Positions 34,326 to 43,790 of a DNA stretch of 64,000 nt are shown here, in pieces. Each line of letters opens with the position of its first letter. Positions within the stretch are counted from its first letter, which is position 1. The DNA comes from Paenibacillaceae bacterium (lineage in GTDB: Bacteria; Bacillota; Clostridia; Lachnospirales; Lachnospiraceae), in the NCBI GenBank assembly GCA_015057705.1, contig SVDU01000022.1, positions 33,073-97,072 on the forward strand. The letters are read 5' to 3'. Below the pieces are notes generated by a model. The model did no database searches, was not told the origin of the DNA, and was given only the letters and a program-made list of their open reading frames with translations. The position numbers and the translations under genes were made by a program.

Positions 34326-36668
34326 TTACATTCCGAGTACTTTCTTCTGCAGCAGAAGAAGATCCTGGGAATTTACTTTTCCGTCTCCATTTAAATCGGC
34401 TGCTGCTTTTCCAGCATCTGACAGGTGTTCCAGACCCAGAAGATATCTCTGCAGCTTTAATACATCCAGACTGTTCACTTTTCCGTCACCGTTTACATCA
34501 CCACTTCCTATTGAGGCGGTGTTTGCAGAGGTTGACTGGGTCTGCGCCTGGGTTTGTGCCTGCGCCTGGGTTTGTGCCTGCGTCTGGGCAGGGCTTCCCG
34601 GCCCCTGTGCAGCCCCGGTAGATGCCTGTACCGATATATTGGAGGATCCTTCGGGTGCTATGGTAATGTTGCTGCCGCCAGGTGTTCCGGCACTGGTTTC
34701 TGAGGATGAATTGGAAGCTCCTGGTCCCCTGCTGCCGGAAGAACTGTTACTGCCGGAAGAGCTGTTACTGCCGGAAGAGCTGTTGCCACCGGTAGAACCG
34801 GGGTTACTTGGAGTACTGCTTCCGGAATTATAGGTCGGTCCGTTTGCCTGTCTGACTACATGAAGAATATACTCCCTCACATTACCGTTCTGGGCAGTAA
34901 CGGAAACTTTAATATCATTATTACCATTTTGAAGTGCAATAGTCCCGGTTCCGCTTACGTTAGACGCGGAATACAATGCAGAAGCATTCACTTTAATACT
35001 GGTCACGCCAGAATCCACAATCAGATTATATTCTTTTGTATCCCGGTCAAAGCTTGGCGTCATAACAAATCCATCTACACTAAGACCTGAGAGCTTGTTA
35101 TTTGGATTACCATCACCAGTTGGCTGGCTGCAGGGATTTTCAGGCATATTATTATAAACCGGAATTTTAAATTCCAAACCGGTCTGTTTCATATCATTAT
35201 TATAAGCTTTTGAATACACCGCAGCTTCGGATGCTGCACCCTGCACATTGGTCATATACTGATGTTTATACAGATTCGCCCCCTGTACATTAAATTTCTT
35301 CAGATAAAATGTATCCTGCCCAACTTTTACGTAGTTATTACCATAATATAATGCACCGCCTAAAATTGATTTTTCCGGCGAATTCCACGGACGATCATAA
35401 TTGCCTGCCTGAGACGCCCACCATAATCCTCTTTGCACAGCAGTCATGTTTCCAGACTGATATGCTTCAATATTAAAGAAATTGTAAAACCCGGCATAGC
35501 CTGATTCTGTGCCGGAGATACTTTTGCCGGTACCTGCAGAACCCTGCTCCTGAATGATCATCGCTGCCAGAACATAAGGATTAACCCCGGACTGCGTGGC
35601 TGCATTCATAATCATATTGGCATAAGCACCGCTTCCAGTGGTAGTCCCAGTAGAAGGCGCAGAAGCAGAAGGTCCGGTAAGACTTGCTCCGGGCCCATAA
35701 TCCATAAGAACGGCCGCATGGTTGGGTGTGATGGATGCATGGGGTGATTCCTGGCTTACATTGCCGGATGAAGAACCCTGTGTCTCCGTTTTTCCGCCAG
35801 GACCAATATTGGCTCCGGGACCAGAGGAATTACCTGAATCAGTAGACGTACCGCTCTCCTGTGAGGTGGCTCCTCCTGAATGGGAAGTATCTGTATTAAC
35901 GATACCTCCTGACAGGAAGGTCCCCTTAACCATGGTATTTAATCCTTCCATTGTATGCTTGTTGCTGTCATAGGTATGTGTTAAAAACTGAAATACATTG
36001 GTTTCGTCCAGGAAATTCCTGGGATCCATATAATACTTTACTATATCCTCTGATGCGGTAACCCAGCTGCTTCCGTCAAATCCTACCCAGGTGCTGTTGT
36101 TCCAGTCATAAGCACCGGTTTCTGTGGATTTCCAGGAAGACATACTGTTTGTATGTACCAGTGTTTTTCCTACCAGGCTCTCTTCCTTAACTGCAGTATT
36201 CCAGTCTATATTGGTTTTCTGAGCAGTAAACACCCAGTTGGGATACTGGGCATGAAGCGCCCTTAAGCGTACCTTATAGCTTTCAGGGAATCCCTGTGCA
36301 GACAGTCTTGACTCAAAGTCAGCATTGCTGGTATAAACTGCGGCGAATTTCAAATAGCTTTTTGTAACGTAACCTGTCACGGTTTGTCCGTTAGAATTGT
36401 TAAAGCGTATCTCATACCAGAGGGCTCCATCCGATCCGTTCTTTTCATTGACCACAGTGACCGCTGCACCATTGGTCAGTTTTGTAACGATTGAATAGGA
36501 AGTACCCGGTCCGCTTCTCACATTCAGTGTTGAAGCATTCACCGTCGCCGACTTATTCGTATAAGCATACGTATCTATGTAAGGCGATATCGATCCTACA
36601 AAAGAATCGATCACCATAATACTGGCAAGAACTGCTGCCATCCTGCCAGCTTTTTTATACTTTCTCAT
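34326..36668 (-). CDS. Dockerin-bearing N-acetylglucosaminidase (SH3, glucosaminidase, cadherin-like, dockerin)
   Basis: A 780-residue secreted cell-wall hydrolase. The signal peptide (about 1-35) is followed by a bacterial SH3 domain (about 38-110, with LNVRSGPGTSYS), a linker, and a glucosaminidase domain (about 350-510) with the likely catalytic glutamate in AAMIIQEQG. Next come a cadherin-like domain (about 528-610) and a low-complexity Ser/Gly and Gln/Ala linker. The C-terminal dockerin (about 722-780) has two calcium-loop repeats, DVNGDGKVNSLD and DLNGDGKVNSQD. Several GPG motifs lie in its linkers. It is the first gene of an operon with a cohesin protein, so the two products probably bind each other. 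It would cut peptidoglycan glycan strands. Confidence 0.88.
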   Translation of the reverse strand: MRKYKKAGRMAAVLASIMVIDSFVGSISPYIDTYAYTNKSATVNASTLNVRSGPGTSYSIVTKLTNGAAVTVVNEKNGSDGALWYEIRFNNSNGQTVTGYVTKSYLKFAAVYTSNADFESRLSAQGFPESYKVRLRALHAQYPNWVFTAQKTNIDWNTAVKEESLVGKTLVHTNSMSSWKSTETGAYDWNNSTWVGFDGSSWVTASEDIVKYYMDPRNFLDETNVFQFLTHTYDSNKHTMEGLNTMVKGTFLSGGIVNTDTSHSGGATSQESGTSTDSGNSSGPGANIGPGGKTETQGSSSGNVSQESPHASITPNHAAVLMDYGPGASLTGPSASAPSTGTTTGSGAYANMIMNAATQSGVNPYVLAAMIIQEQGSAGTGKSISGTESGYAGFYNFFNIEAYQSGNMTAVQRGLWWASQAGNYDRPWNSPEKSILGGALYYGNNYVKVGQDTFYLKKFNVQGANLYKHQYMTNVQGAASEAAVYSKAYNNDMKQTGLEFKIPVYNNMPENPCSQPTGDGNPNNKLSGLSVDGFVMTPSFDRDTKEYNLIVDSGVTSIKVNASALYSASNVSGTGTIALQNGNNDIKVSVTAQNGNVREYILHVVRQANGPTYNSGSSTPSNPGSTGGNSSSGSNSSSGSNSSSGSRGPGASNSSSETSAGTPGGSNITIAPEGSSNISVQASTGAAQGPGSPAQTQAQTQAQAQTQAQTQSTSANTASIGSGDVNGDGKVNSLDVLKLQRYLLGLEHLSDAGKAAADLNGDGKVNSQDLLLLQKKVLGM
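34543..34590. repeat. 18-base tandem repeat encoding a Gln/Ala linker
   Basis: Two exact copies and one partial copy of the unit TGCGCCTGGGTTTGTGCC encode the alternating Ala-Gln-Thr-Gln linker just before the dockerin. It may vary in copy number between strains. Confidence 0.75.
34732..34785. repeat. 18-base tandem repeat encoding a Ser/Gly/Asn linker
   Basis: Three near-identical copies of an 18-base unit (CTGCCGGAAGARCTGTTR) encode SSSGSN repeats in the flexible linker of the glucosaminidase. Confidence 0.8.
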
Positions 36669-36831
36669 CTGTTTCTCCCATAATACCCTTAAGTATTTTC
36701 ATTACCAGTTATATGTAAATCATACATTATTTTATTATAATGACAAATGATACCATGTGTCAACACAATCAGTTAATCTTCAACTAATTGGAAATATTTG
36801 TAAGAAAATCTTTCATTTTATCTACATGAGA

Positions 36832-36862
36832 AAAACAGCGGAATGCATAAGCACTCCGCTGC
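36832..36862 (-). terminator. Terminator of the ABC exporter-MarR operon
   Basis: Read leftward, CAGCGGAGTGC pairs with GCATTCCGCTG over a TTAT loop, with one G-T pair, followed by TTTTT. It lies about 15 bases after the MarR gene. Confidence 0.85.
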
Positions 36863-36877
36863 CGAAAACCCGTCCCC

Positions 36878-37327
36878 CTATTCTTCACTGCCTCTGTCAT
36901 TATAACGCTCCAGATTGACACACATATTCTCCATAACTCTGTAAAATACATCAATATCCGCCTGAGAGATTCCCTCGCTGACAATCTCCTCAAACTGCTC
37001 GAATACTTTCCGTATCTCCCTTGCTTCCTTATAACCCTTTTCTGTCAGGCAGATAGAAAACGATCTTCTGCAATCGGGATTGCTTTCCCTGACAAGAAGT
37101 CCCAGTACTTCCAGCTTATCGATGTTTCTTGACATCGCTGCTGCATCGATTCTGCACCGGTCTGCCAGTTCTTTCTGGTTAATGCGGTCCTCTTGCTGAA
37201 GATGATATAGTATTTTCGCCTGCCCCTGTCCGGGCGTCAGTCCTAAATCAGACAACAGAGGGAAAAAAATCTGTTTTCTTGCTTTTTCACCCCGCACCAT
37301 CAATTCCCTGATACTTTGTTTCTTCAC
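36878..37327 (-). CDS. MarR-family transcriptional regulator
   Basis: A 149-residue winged-helix dimer-type regulator. The core motif NQKELADRCRIDAAAMSRNIDKLE is typical, with recognition helix near residues 60-75 and the DRR-like wing replaced by NPDCRRSFSI. The start is a GTG preceded by AGGAGGCAGATT. It is the last gene after two ABC exporter genes and probably represses that operon. Inverted and direct TTGTA repeats next to the operon promoter are candidate sites. Confidence 0.92.
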   Translation of the reverse strand: MKKQSIRELMVRGEKARKQIFFPLLSDLGLTPGQGQAKILYHLQQEDRINQKELADRCRIDAAAMSRNIDKLEVLGLLVRESNPDCRRSFSICLTEKGYKEAREIRKVFEQFEEIVSEGISQADIDVFYRVMENMCVNLERYNDRGSEE

Positions 37328-37349
37328 AATCTGCCTCCTTCTTTCTTAT

Positions 37350-39206
37350 TTACTCCAATTCAAACTGCCCTGTATAAAGCTGATAATACTTGCCCTGCTC
37401 TTCAAGAAGTTCTTCATGGTTTCCACGTTCAATAATCTCTCCTCGCTCCAGTACTAATATGGCATGGGAGTTTCGGACGGTTGAAAGCCTGTGGGCAATG
37501 ACAAACACGGTCCGCCCTTTCATCAGCGTATCCATCCCTTTCTCAATCAGCTTTTCCGTCCGGGTATCAATGGAACTGGTGGCCTCATCCATGGCCAGTA
37601 CCGGCGGACGGGAGATGGCTGCTCTGGCAATGGCAATTAACTGTCTTTGTCCCTGGGATAAATTACTTCCATCATTTTCAAGAAGTGTATCATATCCGGC
37701 TGGAAGTCTTCTGATAAAAGAATCTGCATTGGCAATTCTTGCAGCCTCCCGTACATCTTCCTCCGTCGCATTCAGCCTTCCATATCTGATATTATCGGCA
37801 ATGGAACCGGTAAATAAATGTGTATCCTGCACAATCAGCGAAATAGATTGCCTTAAGTCATCCTTTTTAATCTGCCGGATATCAATTCCATCATAGGTAA
37901 TCTGTCCTCCGTTTAATTCATAGAACCGGTTGACCAGATTAATAATGGTGGTTTTTCCCGCTCCTGTAGATCCTACAAAGGCTATTTTCTGACCTGGCTT
38001 TGCGTATAAAGTAATTCCATTTAATATGGAGTGTTCTTGATTATAACCAAAAACCACATCATGGAAACGGACATCTCCCTTAAGGGGTATCAGCCGGTAT
38101 CCTTCTTTCTCATCTGGCACCTTCCATGCAAATCGCCCTGTATAAGTCTGGGATTCCATTAAAACTCCATGATCCCCTTCCTGGGCTTTCACAAGTGTCA
38201 CATCTCCCTCATCCACTTCCTGCTCTTCTTCCATCATCAGAAAGATCTTCTCCGCACTTGCCAGAGCCACCATCAGGAAATTAATCTGCATGGTAAACTG
38301 GTTCATTGGCATGGCGCTTTGTCTTACATACACCAGATAAGAGGCCAGCGTACCCAGGTTAATCAGCCCGGCGATTGCAAACAGGCCTCCCACACAGGCA
38401 GAGACTGCATAATTAAAATAAGACAGCGCAACAATTGTAGGAACTGTAATTCCTGTATAGATGGATGCCTTGGTAGCAGAAAGCCGGAGTGCTTCATTTA
38501 ATTCACAGAACTTTTCAAAATCCTGTTTCTCATGGCGGAAAATCTTTTCCTCTTTCTGCCCTTCTACCATTTCTTCTACAAACCCATTAATGCTTCCCAG
38601 ATTCCTCTGCTGCTTTGCAAAATAGTTTTTACTTATCTTTCCATTATGCCGGATATAAAGAAGCATAACTACAAGAAAGAAAACAACAATCATGGAAAGA
38701 CGCACATCCAGGATCAACAGCATGATGATTGTTCCGGTTGAAGTAATGAAACTTTGAATCAGCAGGGTAAAGCTGTTATTTAACGCTTCCGATATGGTAT
38801 CCACATCATTGGTAAAATGACTCATCAGTTCTCCATGGGTATGAGTATCAAAATAAACGAGAGGAAGCTTTTGTGTATGGCGGAATAAATCCATTCGGAT
38901 CTCACTCACTACCTGCTGAGAAACATGAACCATCATTCTGCTGTAAATCAGACAGGAAAGTGCTCCTGCCAGATAGATACCACCCATAATAAAAATCATG
39001 CGGATGAGACCAGGAATGTCCCCTGGCAGGATATAGTTGTTTATCACCGGCTTTAAAAGATAGGTTCCCATAATTCCAGAAAATGCACTCACGCATACCA
39101 GAACTGCTATAATTAAAATGGAAAGCCTGTAATGCCCAATATATTTTAATAGATGGAAAAGGGTCTTTTTTGCATCCTTTGGTCTTGCACGTCCTGTTTG
39201 TTTCAT
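37350..39206 (-). CDS. ABC exporter half-transporter, second subunit
   Basis: A 618-residue multidrug-type half-transporter. Six membrane helices (about 30-340) precede an ATPase domain with Walker A GSTGAGKTT (near 420), signature LSQGQRQ and Walker B VLAMDEATSS. A longer than usual linker (about 340-385) separates the parts. The ATG overlaps the stop of the upstream exporter gene by four bases (ATGA), so the two are co-translated and probably form a heterodimer like LmrCD/BmrCD. The substrate is unknown, and MarR control suggests toxic compounds. Confidence 0.93.
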   Translation of the reverse strand: MKQTGRARPKDAKKTLFHLLKYIGHYRLSILIIAVLVCVSAFSGIMGTYLLKPVINNYILPGDIPGLIRMIFIMGGIYLAGALSCLIYSRMMVHVSQQVVSEIRMDLFRHTQKLPLVYFDTHTHGELMSHFTNDVDTISEALNNSFTLLIQSFITSTGTIIMLLILDVRLSMIVVFFLVVMLLYIRHNGKISKNYFAKQQRNLGSINGFVEEMVEGQKEEKIFRHEKQDFEKFCELNEALRLSATKASIYTGITVPTIVALSYFNYAVSACVGGLFAIAGLINLGTLASYLVYVRQSAMPMNQFTMQINFLMVALASAEKIFLMMEEEQEVDEGDVTLVKAQEGDHGVLMESQTYTGRFAWKVPDEKEGYRLIPLKGDVRFHDVVFGYNQEHSILNGITLYAKPGQKIAFVGSTGAGKTTIINLVNRFYELNGGQITYDGIDIRQIKKDDLRQSISLIVQDTHLFTGSIADNIRYGRLNATEEDVREAARIANADSFIRRLPAGYDTLLENDGSNLSQGQRQLIAIARAAISRPPVLAMDEATSSIDTRTEKLIEKGMDTLMKGRTVFVIAHRLSTVRNSHAILVLERGEIIERGNHEELLEEQGKYYQLYTGQFELE

Positions 39207-40948
39207 GCCAAAAGTCCCCCTCCTTTCTGCTGGGATTCAAAGATATCCCGATATATTTCATTATGGTTTAAAAGTTCATCATGGGTACCGACTGCATTCA
39301 CCTTTCCGTCATCTAAGATAATAATCTGGTCTCCATGGGAAACGGAAGATATTCTCTGGCTGATTATAATCTTGGTCATATCAGGAAGTGCATCCTTTAA
39401 GCCGTCATTGATCTTTTGCTCTGTAGCTGTATCAAGCGCACTGGTTGAGTCATCCAGAATGAGAATTCTGGGTCTTTTTAAGATTGCCCTTGCTATACAC
39501 AGCCTCTGTTTCTGCCCGCCGGAAAGGTTCACGCCTCCCTGTCCAAGGACTGTATCAAGCCCGGCATCCAGACGGTCAATAAATTCGTCCACACAGGCAA
39601 TCCGGCATGCTTCTTTGATTTCTTCGTCAGAAGCATTCTCTTTTCCCCAGCAGAGGTTTTCTTTCACTGTTCCTGAAAACAATGTGTTTTTCTGTAATAC
39701 CATACCAATTGCTTCTCTTAAATGATCCTGGGTATACTGATAAATCGGCTGCCCATCGATTAGAATTTCTCCGGAGTTTATCTCATACAACCGCTGGATC
39801 AGCTGAACCAGCGTGCTTTTTGCTGCACCGGTCTGCCCGATGATCCCTATAGTCTGGCCGGGTAAAATCTGAAAGGATATATCAGAAAGCACATATTCTT
39901 TTGCAGTCTCCCTGTATTTGAAATATACATGATCAAACTGTATGCCTCCCCTGGTAATCTCAATGTCAGTTGCACGGTCATCACGAATTTCAGGCTCTTC
40001 TGTAAGAACTTCTGAAATTCTTCTCCAGGAAGTTAAGGATCTGGTAAACAAAAGGAATACATTGGAAAACATCATAAGAGAATTCAGCACCTGAAGCACA
40101 TAGCTTAAAAAGCTGGTGAGGGCACCCACCTTCATATGTTCTCCAATTACAAGATTCCCGCCAAACCAGAGAATGCTTAAAATGGTTCCGTACATAACAA
40201 ACTGCATGGCAGGCATGTTGAGAGCTGCCAGCGAAAAAGAGCGTTCGGAGGTATTTCTTAAATATGTATTGACCTCTCCGAATTTTTCTGTCTCATACTC
40301 TCCCCGAACATATGCCTTTACTACACGAATTGCTCTTAAGTTCTCCTGTATGGCACGGTTTACTAAATCCATGGCCCCCTGCATTTTCCCATAAAGGGGT
40401 CTTACATTCTTAATAATAAAAAATAAGATTACCGCAAGCAGTGGGGCAGCAATAAAAAATACCATCGCCAGGCGGGCATTCAGCCGGAAGGATACGACCA
40501 AAGCGGTCAGCATCATCACCGGCGAACGAAATCCGGGACGCATTCCATTGGTTATGGAGTTCTGAATGGTGGTTACGTCACTGGTAAGTCTTGTTACCAG
40601 GGAAGAAGTGCTGAATCGGTCTGTATTGGCAAAGGAATAGGTCTGCATCTTCTGAAATTCTGATTTGCGGATCTCAGCACCGATACCATTTCCACAGATT
40701 GCTGTAAAACGTGCGCAGGCATGCCCCAGCAGAAGAGCAACTGCTGCAAAGGCAATCATCTGTCCCCCCTTCATTAAAATATAACTTTTGTTGCCATTGG
40801 CAACTCCCACATCAATAATATCTGCCATAATCATTGGTATAATCAGTTCAAATACCGTCTCGGCCTCGATGCAGATAATTGCAAGAATCAATTCTTTTTT
40901 GTACTTCCTGGCATAATGCAGCAGATTATTCATTTTTTTCTTCTCCAC
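39203..40948 (-). CDS. ABC exporter half-transporter, first subunit
   Basis: A 581-residue half-transporter with about six membrane helices (about 15-300) and an ATPase domain with Walker A GQTGAAKST (near 370), signature LSGGQKQR and Walker B ILILDDSTSA. The acidic residue after the Walker B aspartate is aspartate (DDS) rather than the usual glutamate. The partner has the normal DEA, so this subunit probably forms the degenerate ATP site of a heterodimer, as in known BmrCD-type exporters. It is the first gene of the operon after a regulated promoter. Confidence 0.93.
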   Translation of the reverse strand: MEKKKMNNLLHYARKYKKELILAIICIEAETVFELIIPMIMADIIDVGVANGNKSYILMKGGQMIAFAAVALLLGHACARFTAICGNGIGAEIRKSEFQKMQTYSFANTDRFSTSSLVTRLTSDVTTIQNSITNGMRPGFRSPVMMLTALVVSFRLNARLAMVFFIAAPLLAVILFFIIKNVRPLYGKMQGAMDLVNRAIQENLRAIRVVKAYVRGEYETEKFGEVNTYLRNTSERSFSLAALNMPAMQFVMYGTILSILWFGGNLVIGEHMKVGALTSFLSYVLQVLNSLMMFSNVFLLFTRSLTSWRRISEVLTEEPEIRDDRATDIEITRGGIQFDHVYFKYRETAKEYVLSDISFQILPGQTIGIIGQTGAAKSTLVQLIQRLYEINSGEILIDGQPIYQYTQDHLREAIGMVLQKNTLFSGTVKENLCWGKENASDEEIKEACRIACVDEFIDRLDAGLDTVLGQGGVNLSGGQKQRLCIARAILKRPRILILDDSTSALDTATEQKINDGLKDALPDMTKIIISQRISSVSHGDQIIILDDGKVNAVGTHDELLNHNEIYRDIFESQQKGGGLLA

Positions 40949-40965
40949 ATTGATTATTACAATAA

Positions 40966-41022
40966 TTGTATTTACAACTATTGACTATACAACTATTATA
41001 TTCTCTTCTAAGGCAATGTCAA
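40966..41022 (-). promoter_or_regulatory. Promoter and candidate MarR operator of the exporter operon
   Basis: Leftward TTGACA (41017-41022), 16-base spacer and TATAAT (40995-41000). Immediately downstream are tandem AGTTGTA repeats and the inverted repeat TTGTA-TT-TACAA (40966-40977). These cover the expected start point and are good MarR target candidates. Confidence 0.65.
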
Positions 41023-41042
41023 TGAAATACCCTTCATTTTTC

Positions 41043-41092
41043 AAAAAAAATCAGGCCCGGAGCCCCGTAACAGGGAACTCCAAAGCCTGATT
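41043..41092 (-). terminator. Terminator of the decarboxylase operon
   Basis: Read leftward, AATCAGGC pairs with GCCTGATT, with further pairing inside, followed by TTTTTTTT. It lies 15 bases after the last gene of the operon. Confidence 0.85.
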
Positions 41093-41106
41093 CTAAATCT
41101 GGTTTA

Positions 41107-42519
41107 TTAAACCGGATAAGTCTTATTCTGCTTGTCAGCCAGAGTGGAATCCACACCTGTCTGCTGCGCTGCACGGTATTCAAAGAATTCCTTGGCAACA
41201 CTTGGGAACAAAGCATAGGACAGAACATCTTCATCCTGCTGTTTCCACTGTGCACAGTCTTTCTCAAACTGAGGAAGCTGTGGTGCGATTAAGTCAGCCG
41301 GACGGCAGGTAATCGGTGTTTCATCACCAATAATCTTTTTCTGTACTTCCGGATTAAAGGGTTTTACTGTCTGTCCGAACTCACCCATAAGGATTTTTTT
41401 GGTCTCCTTGGTTACCATCTTATAACGCTCACCGCTGATCACGTTTAATACAGCCTGAGTTCCCACAATCTGGGAAGATGGAGTAACCAGAGGTGGCTCG
41501 CCAAAGTCAGCTCTTACTCTTGGAACCTCTTCTAATACCTGTAAATATTTATCTTCCTGTCCTGCTTCCTTTAACTGGCTAACAAGGTTGGAAAGCATAC
41601 CGCCTGGCACCTGATACTGGAGTGTCTTAATATCCACACCAAGCACTTTTGGATTTAACCGGCCGCTCTTTAATGCCTCATCTCTGATCGGCTGGAAATG
41701 AGCTGCAATTTCAGCCAGCAGGTTCTGATCATATCCTGTGTCATATGGTGTTCCACGGAAGGTTTCTACCATTACTTCAGTGGCTGGCTGGCTGGTACCT
41801 AATGCCAGAGGTGACATTGCTGTGTCAATAATATCGCAGCCTGCTTCTACTGCCTTTAAATAGGTCATGGAAGCAACACCGGAGGTATAATGGGTATGAA
41901 GGTCAATCGGAAGTTTGGTTGACTCCTTTAATGCACGAACCAGCTCATCCGCATTATACGGTGTTAAAAGTCCGGCCATATCCTTAATGCAGATGGAATC
42001 TGCACCCATATCCTCAATTCTTTTCGCAATGTCTTTCCAGTAATCCAGAGTATAGGAATCACCCAGTGTGTAGCTTAATGCAACCTGAGCATGACCCTTT
42101 TCCTTATTACAGGCTGTTACTGCAGTCTGTAAATTACGCATATCATTGAGACAGTCAAATATACGGATGATATCAATACCGTTTGATATGGATTTCTGAA
42201 CAAAATATTCCACTACATCATCAGCATAATGATTGTATCCCAGAATATTCTGGCCGCGGAACAGCATCTGAAGTTTTGTATTCTTAAATCCGTCTCTTAA
42301 TTTTCTCAGTCTCATCCAGGGATCTTCTTTTAAGAAGCGCAGGCATGAATCAAAGGTAGCACCGCCCCAGCATTCAACTGCATAATAACCAACCTGGTCC
42401 ATCTTCCCCACGATGGGAAGCATCTGCTCAGTTGTCATTCTTGTAGCAAGCAAAGACTGATGAGCGTCACGAAGAACTGTCTCTACAATCTTAACCGGCT
42501 TTTTTTCTATATCTGCCAT
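41107..42519 (-). CDS. Oxaloacetate decarboxylase alpha / pyruvate carboxylase B-type carboxyltransferase
   Basis: A 470-residue carboxyltransferase that moves carboxyl groups between biotin and pyruvate/oxaloacetate. The TIM-barrel domain begins ETVLRDAHQSLLATR. The catalytic lysine lies in CIKDMAGLL near 180, and metal-binding histidines in HTHYTSG near 213. The C-terminal conserved carboxylase domain follows. It lacks the biotin domain found at the end of the 590-residue OadA class, so it must use the separate biotin carrier at 43791-44171. It is the last gene of the five-gene operon and has AGGAGGTAAG before its ATG. Confidence 0.92.
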   Translation of the reverse strand: MADIEKKPVKIVETVLRDAHQSLLATRMTTEQMLPIVGKMDQVGYYAVECWGGATFDSCLRFLKEDPWMRLRKLRDGFKNTKLQMLFRGQNILGYNHYADDVVEYFVQKSISNGIDIIRIFDCLNDMRNLQTAVTACNKEKGHAQVALSYTLGDSYTLDYWKDIAKRIEDMGADSICIKDMAGLLTPYNADELVRALKESTKLPIDLHTHYTSGVASMTYLKAVEAGCDIIDTAMSPLALGTSQPATEVMVETFRGTPYDTGYDQNLLAEIAAHFQPIRDEALKSGRLNPKVLGVDIKTLQYQVPGGMLSNLVSQLKEAGQEDKYLQVLEEVPRVRADFGEPPLVTPSSQIVGTQAVLNVISGERYKMVTKETKKILMGEFGQTVKPFNPEVQKKIIGDETPITCRPADLIAPQLPQFEKDCAQWKQQDEDVLSYALFPSVAKEFFEYRAAQQTGVDSTLADKQNKTYPV

Positions 42520-42585
42520 TTTCTTACCTCCTGGTTATTGTTCATTTACTTTGCTTTTCGGGTATCGTCATGATATCCGGTTCGA

Positions 42586-43734
42586 TTATCTCACTCCGAA
42601 GATAGCCATGAATGTACCGGCTGCAACTGCAGTACCGATAACACCGGCTACGTTTGGTCCCATGGCATGCATCAGCAGGAAGTTGGTTGGATCAGCCTCT
42701 GCTCCGACTTTCTGGGATACACGGGCTGACATGGGAACTGCGGATACACCAGCGGAACCGATGAGCGGATTCACTTTGCCTCCTGTCAGTTTGCACATGA
42801 TCTTTCCGAACAGGACGCCTGCAGCTGTTCCAAATGAAAATGCAACCAGTCCCAGAATAACAATTTTAATTGTGTCTAAGTTTAGGAATGCCTCTGCACT
42901 TGTGGTTGCTCCTACTGAAGTACCCAGAAGAATAACTACAATATACATCAGTGCATTGGCAGCTGTTTCCGTCAGCTGCTTTACAACTCCGGATTCTTTA
43001 AATAAGTTGCCAAGCATCAGCATGCCGATTAAAGGAGCAGTTGTTGGCAAAATCATACATACAACGGTTGTTACAATGATTGGGAACAGAATTCTCTCAA
43101 GCTTGGATACCGGACGAAGCTGTTCCATCTTAATCTTACGCTCTTTCTCCGTTGTAAGAAGCTTCATAATCGGTGGCTGTATAATGGGAACCAGAGCCAT
43201 ATAGGAATATGCAGCAACTGCAATCGGACCCATCAGAGAAGTCATTCCCAGTTTACCTGCCAGGAAAATAGAGGTAGGGCCATCTGCACCTCCGATAATG
43301 GAGATCGCTGCAGCTGCTTTATCGCTGAAGCCCATAAAAATTGCAAGGAAATATGCGGTATAAATACCGAACTGGGCAGCTGCTCCTAACAGAAAGCTCT
43401 TAGGGTTTGCAATGAGCGGACCAAAGTCTGTCATAGCTCCTACACCCATGAAGATAAGCGGAGGAAGAATCCCCCATTCATCCAGTTTAAAGAAATATTG
43501 CAGCAGTCCGCCGCCGGCACCATCCGCTCCAACTTCTTTCATAATATCCGGATAGATATTTACCAACAGCATACCAAAAGAAATCGGCACCAGAAGCAGT
43601 GGCTCAAACCCTTTTTGAATCGCCAGATATAAAAACAGAAAAGCGACCAGGATCATAAGCATGTTACCTGCAGTCAGGTTGAAGAATGCGGTCTGCTGAA
43701 GAAGATTGGTGAATGTATTACTAATATAATCCAT
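42586..43734 (-). CDS. Sodium-pumping decarboxylase beta subunit
   Basis: A 382-residue membrane protein with about nine hydrophobic segments, matching OadB/MmdB/GcdB. It decarboxylates carboxybiotin and couples this to sodium export. The conserved [15 protein letters not shown] segment near residue 145 contains the key aspartate. It lies between the biotin carrier and the pyruvate-type carboxyltransferase genes, and TGGAGGGATTAAC precedes the ATG. Together the operon makes a membrane-bound primary sodium pump. Confidence 0.93.
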   Translation of the reverse strand: MDYISNTFTNLLQQTAFFNLTAGNMLMILVAFLFLYLAIQKGFEPLLLVPISFGMLLVNIYPDIMKEVGADGAGGGLLQYFFKLDEWGILPPLIFMGVGAMTDFGPLIANPKSFLLGAAAQFGIYTAYFLAIFMGFSDKAAAAISIIGGADGPTSIFLAGKLGMTSLMGPIAVAAYSYMALVPIIQPPIMKLLTTEKERKIKMEQLRPVSKLERILFPIIVTTVVCMILPTTAPLIGMLMLGNLFKESGVVKQLTETAANALMYIVVILLGTSVGATTSAEAFLNLDTIKIVILGLVAFSFGTAAGVLFGKIMCKLTGGKVNPLIGSAGVSAVPMSARVSQKVGAEADPTNFLLMHAMGPNVAGVIGTAVAAGTFMAIFGVR

Positions 43735-43790
43735 GTTAATCCCTCCATAAGGAATCCGCGCTATTTATTGTGATAGCGGATCTTTCCGTA

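Noticed and set aside
34543..34785. Possible CRISPR-like repeat array
   Set aside because: The 18-base units are contiguous without spacers and encode a protein linker in frame.
34519..34833. Cysteine/tryptophan-rich rightward frame opposite the dockerin linker, resembling a cysteine-rich peptide
   Set aside because: It is the reverse complement of the 18-base tandem repeats; no ribosome site, and its pattern follows from the repeat.
39153..39725. 190-codon rightward open frame opposite the ABC exporter ATPase
   Set aside because: Antisense shadow over Walker and signature motifs.
42551..43204. 217-codon rightward open frame opposite the decarboxylase beta subunit gene
   Set aside because: Antisense shadow of a clearly conserved membrane protein gene; composition and lack of a ribosome site do not support it.
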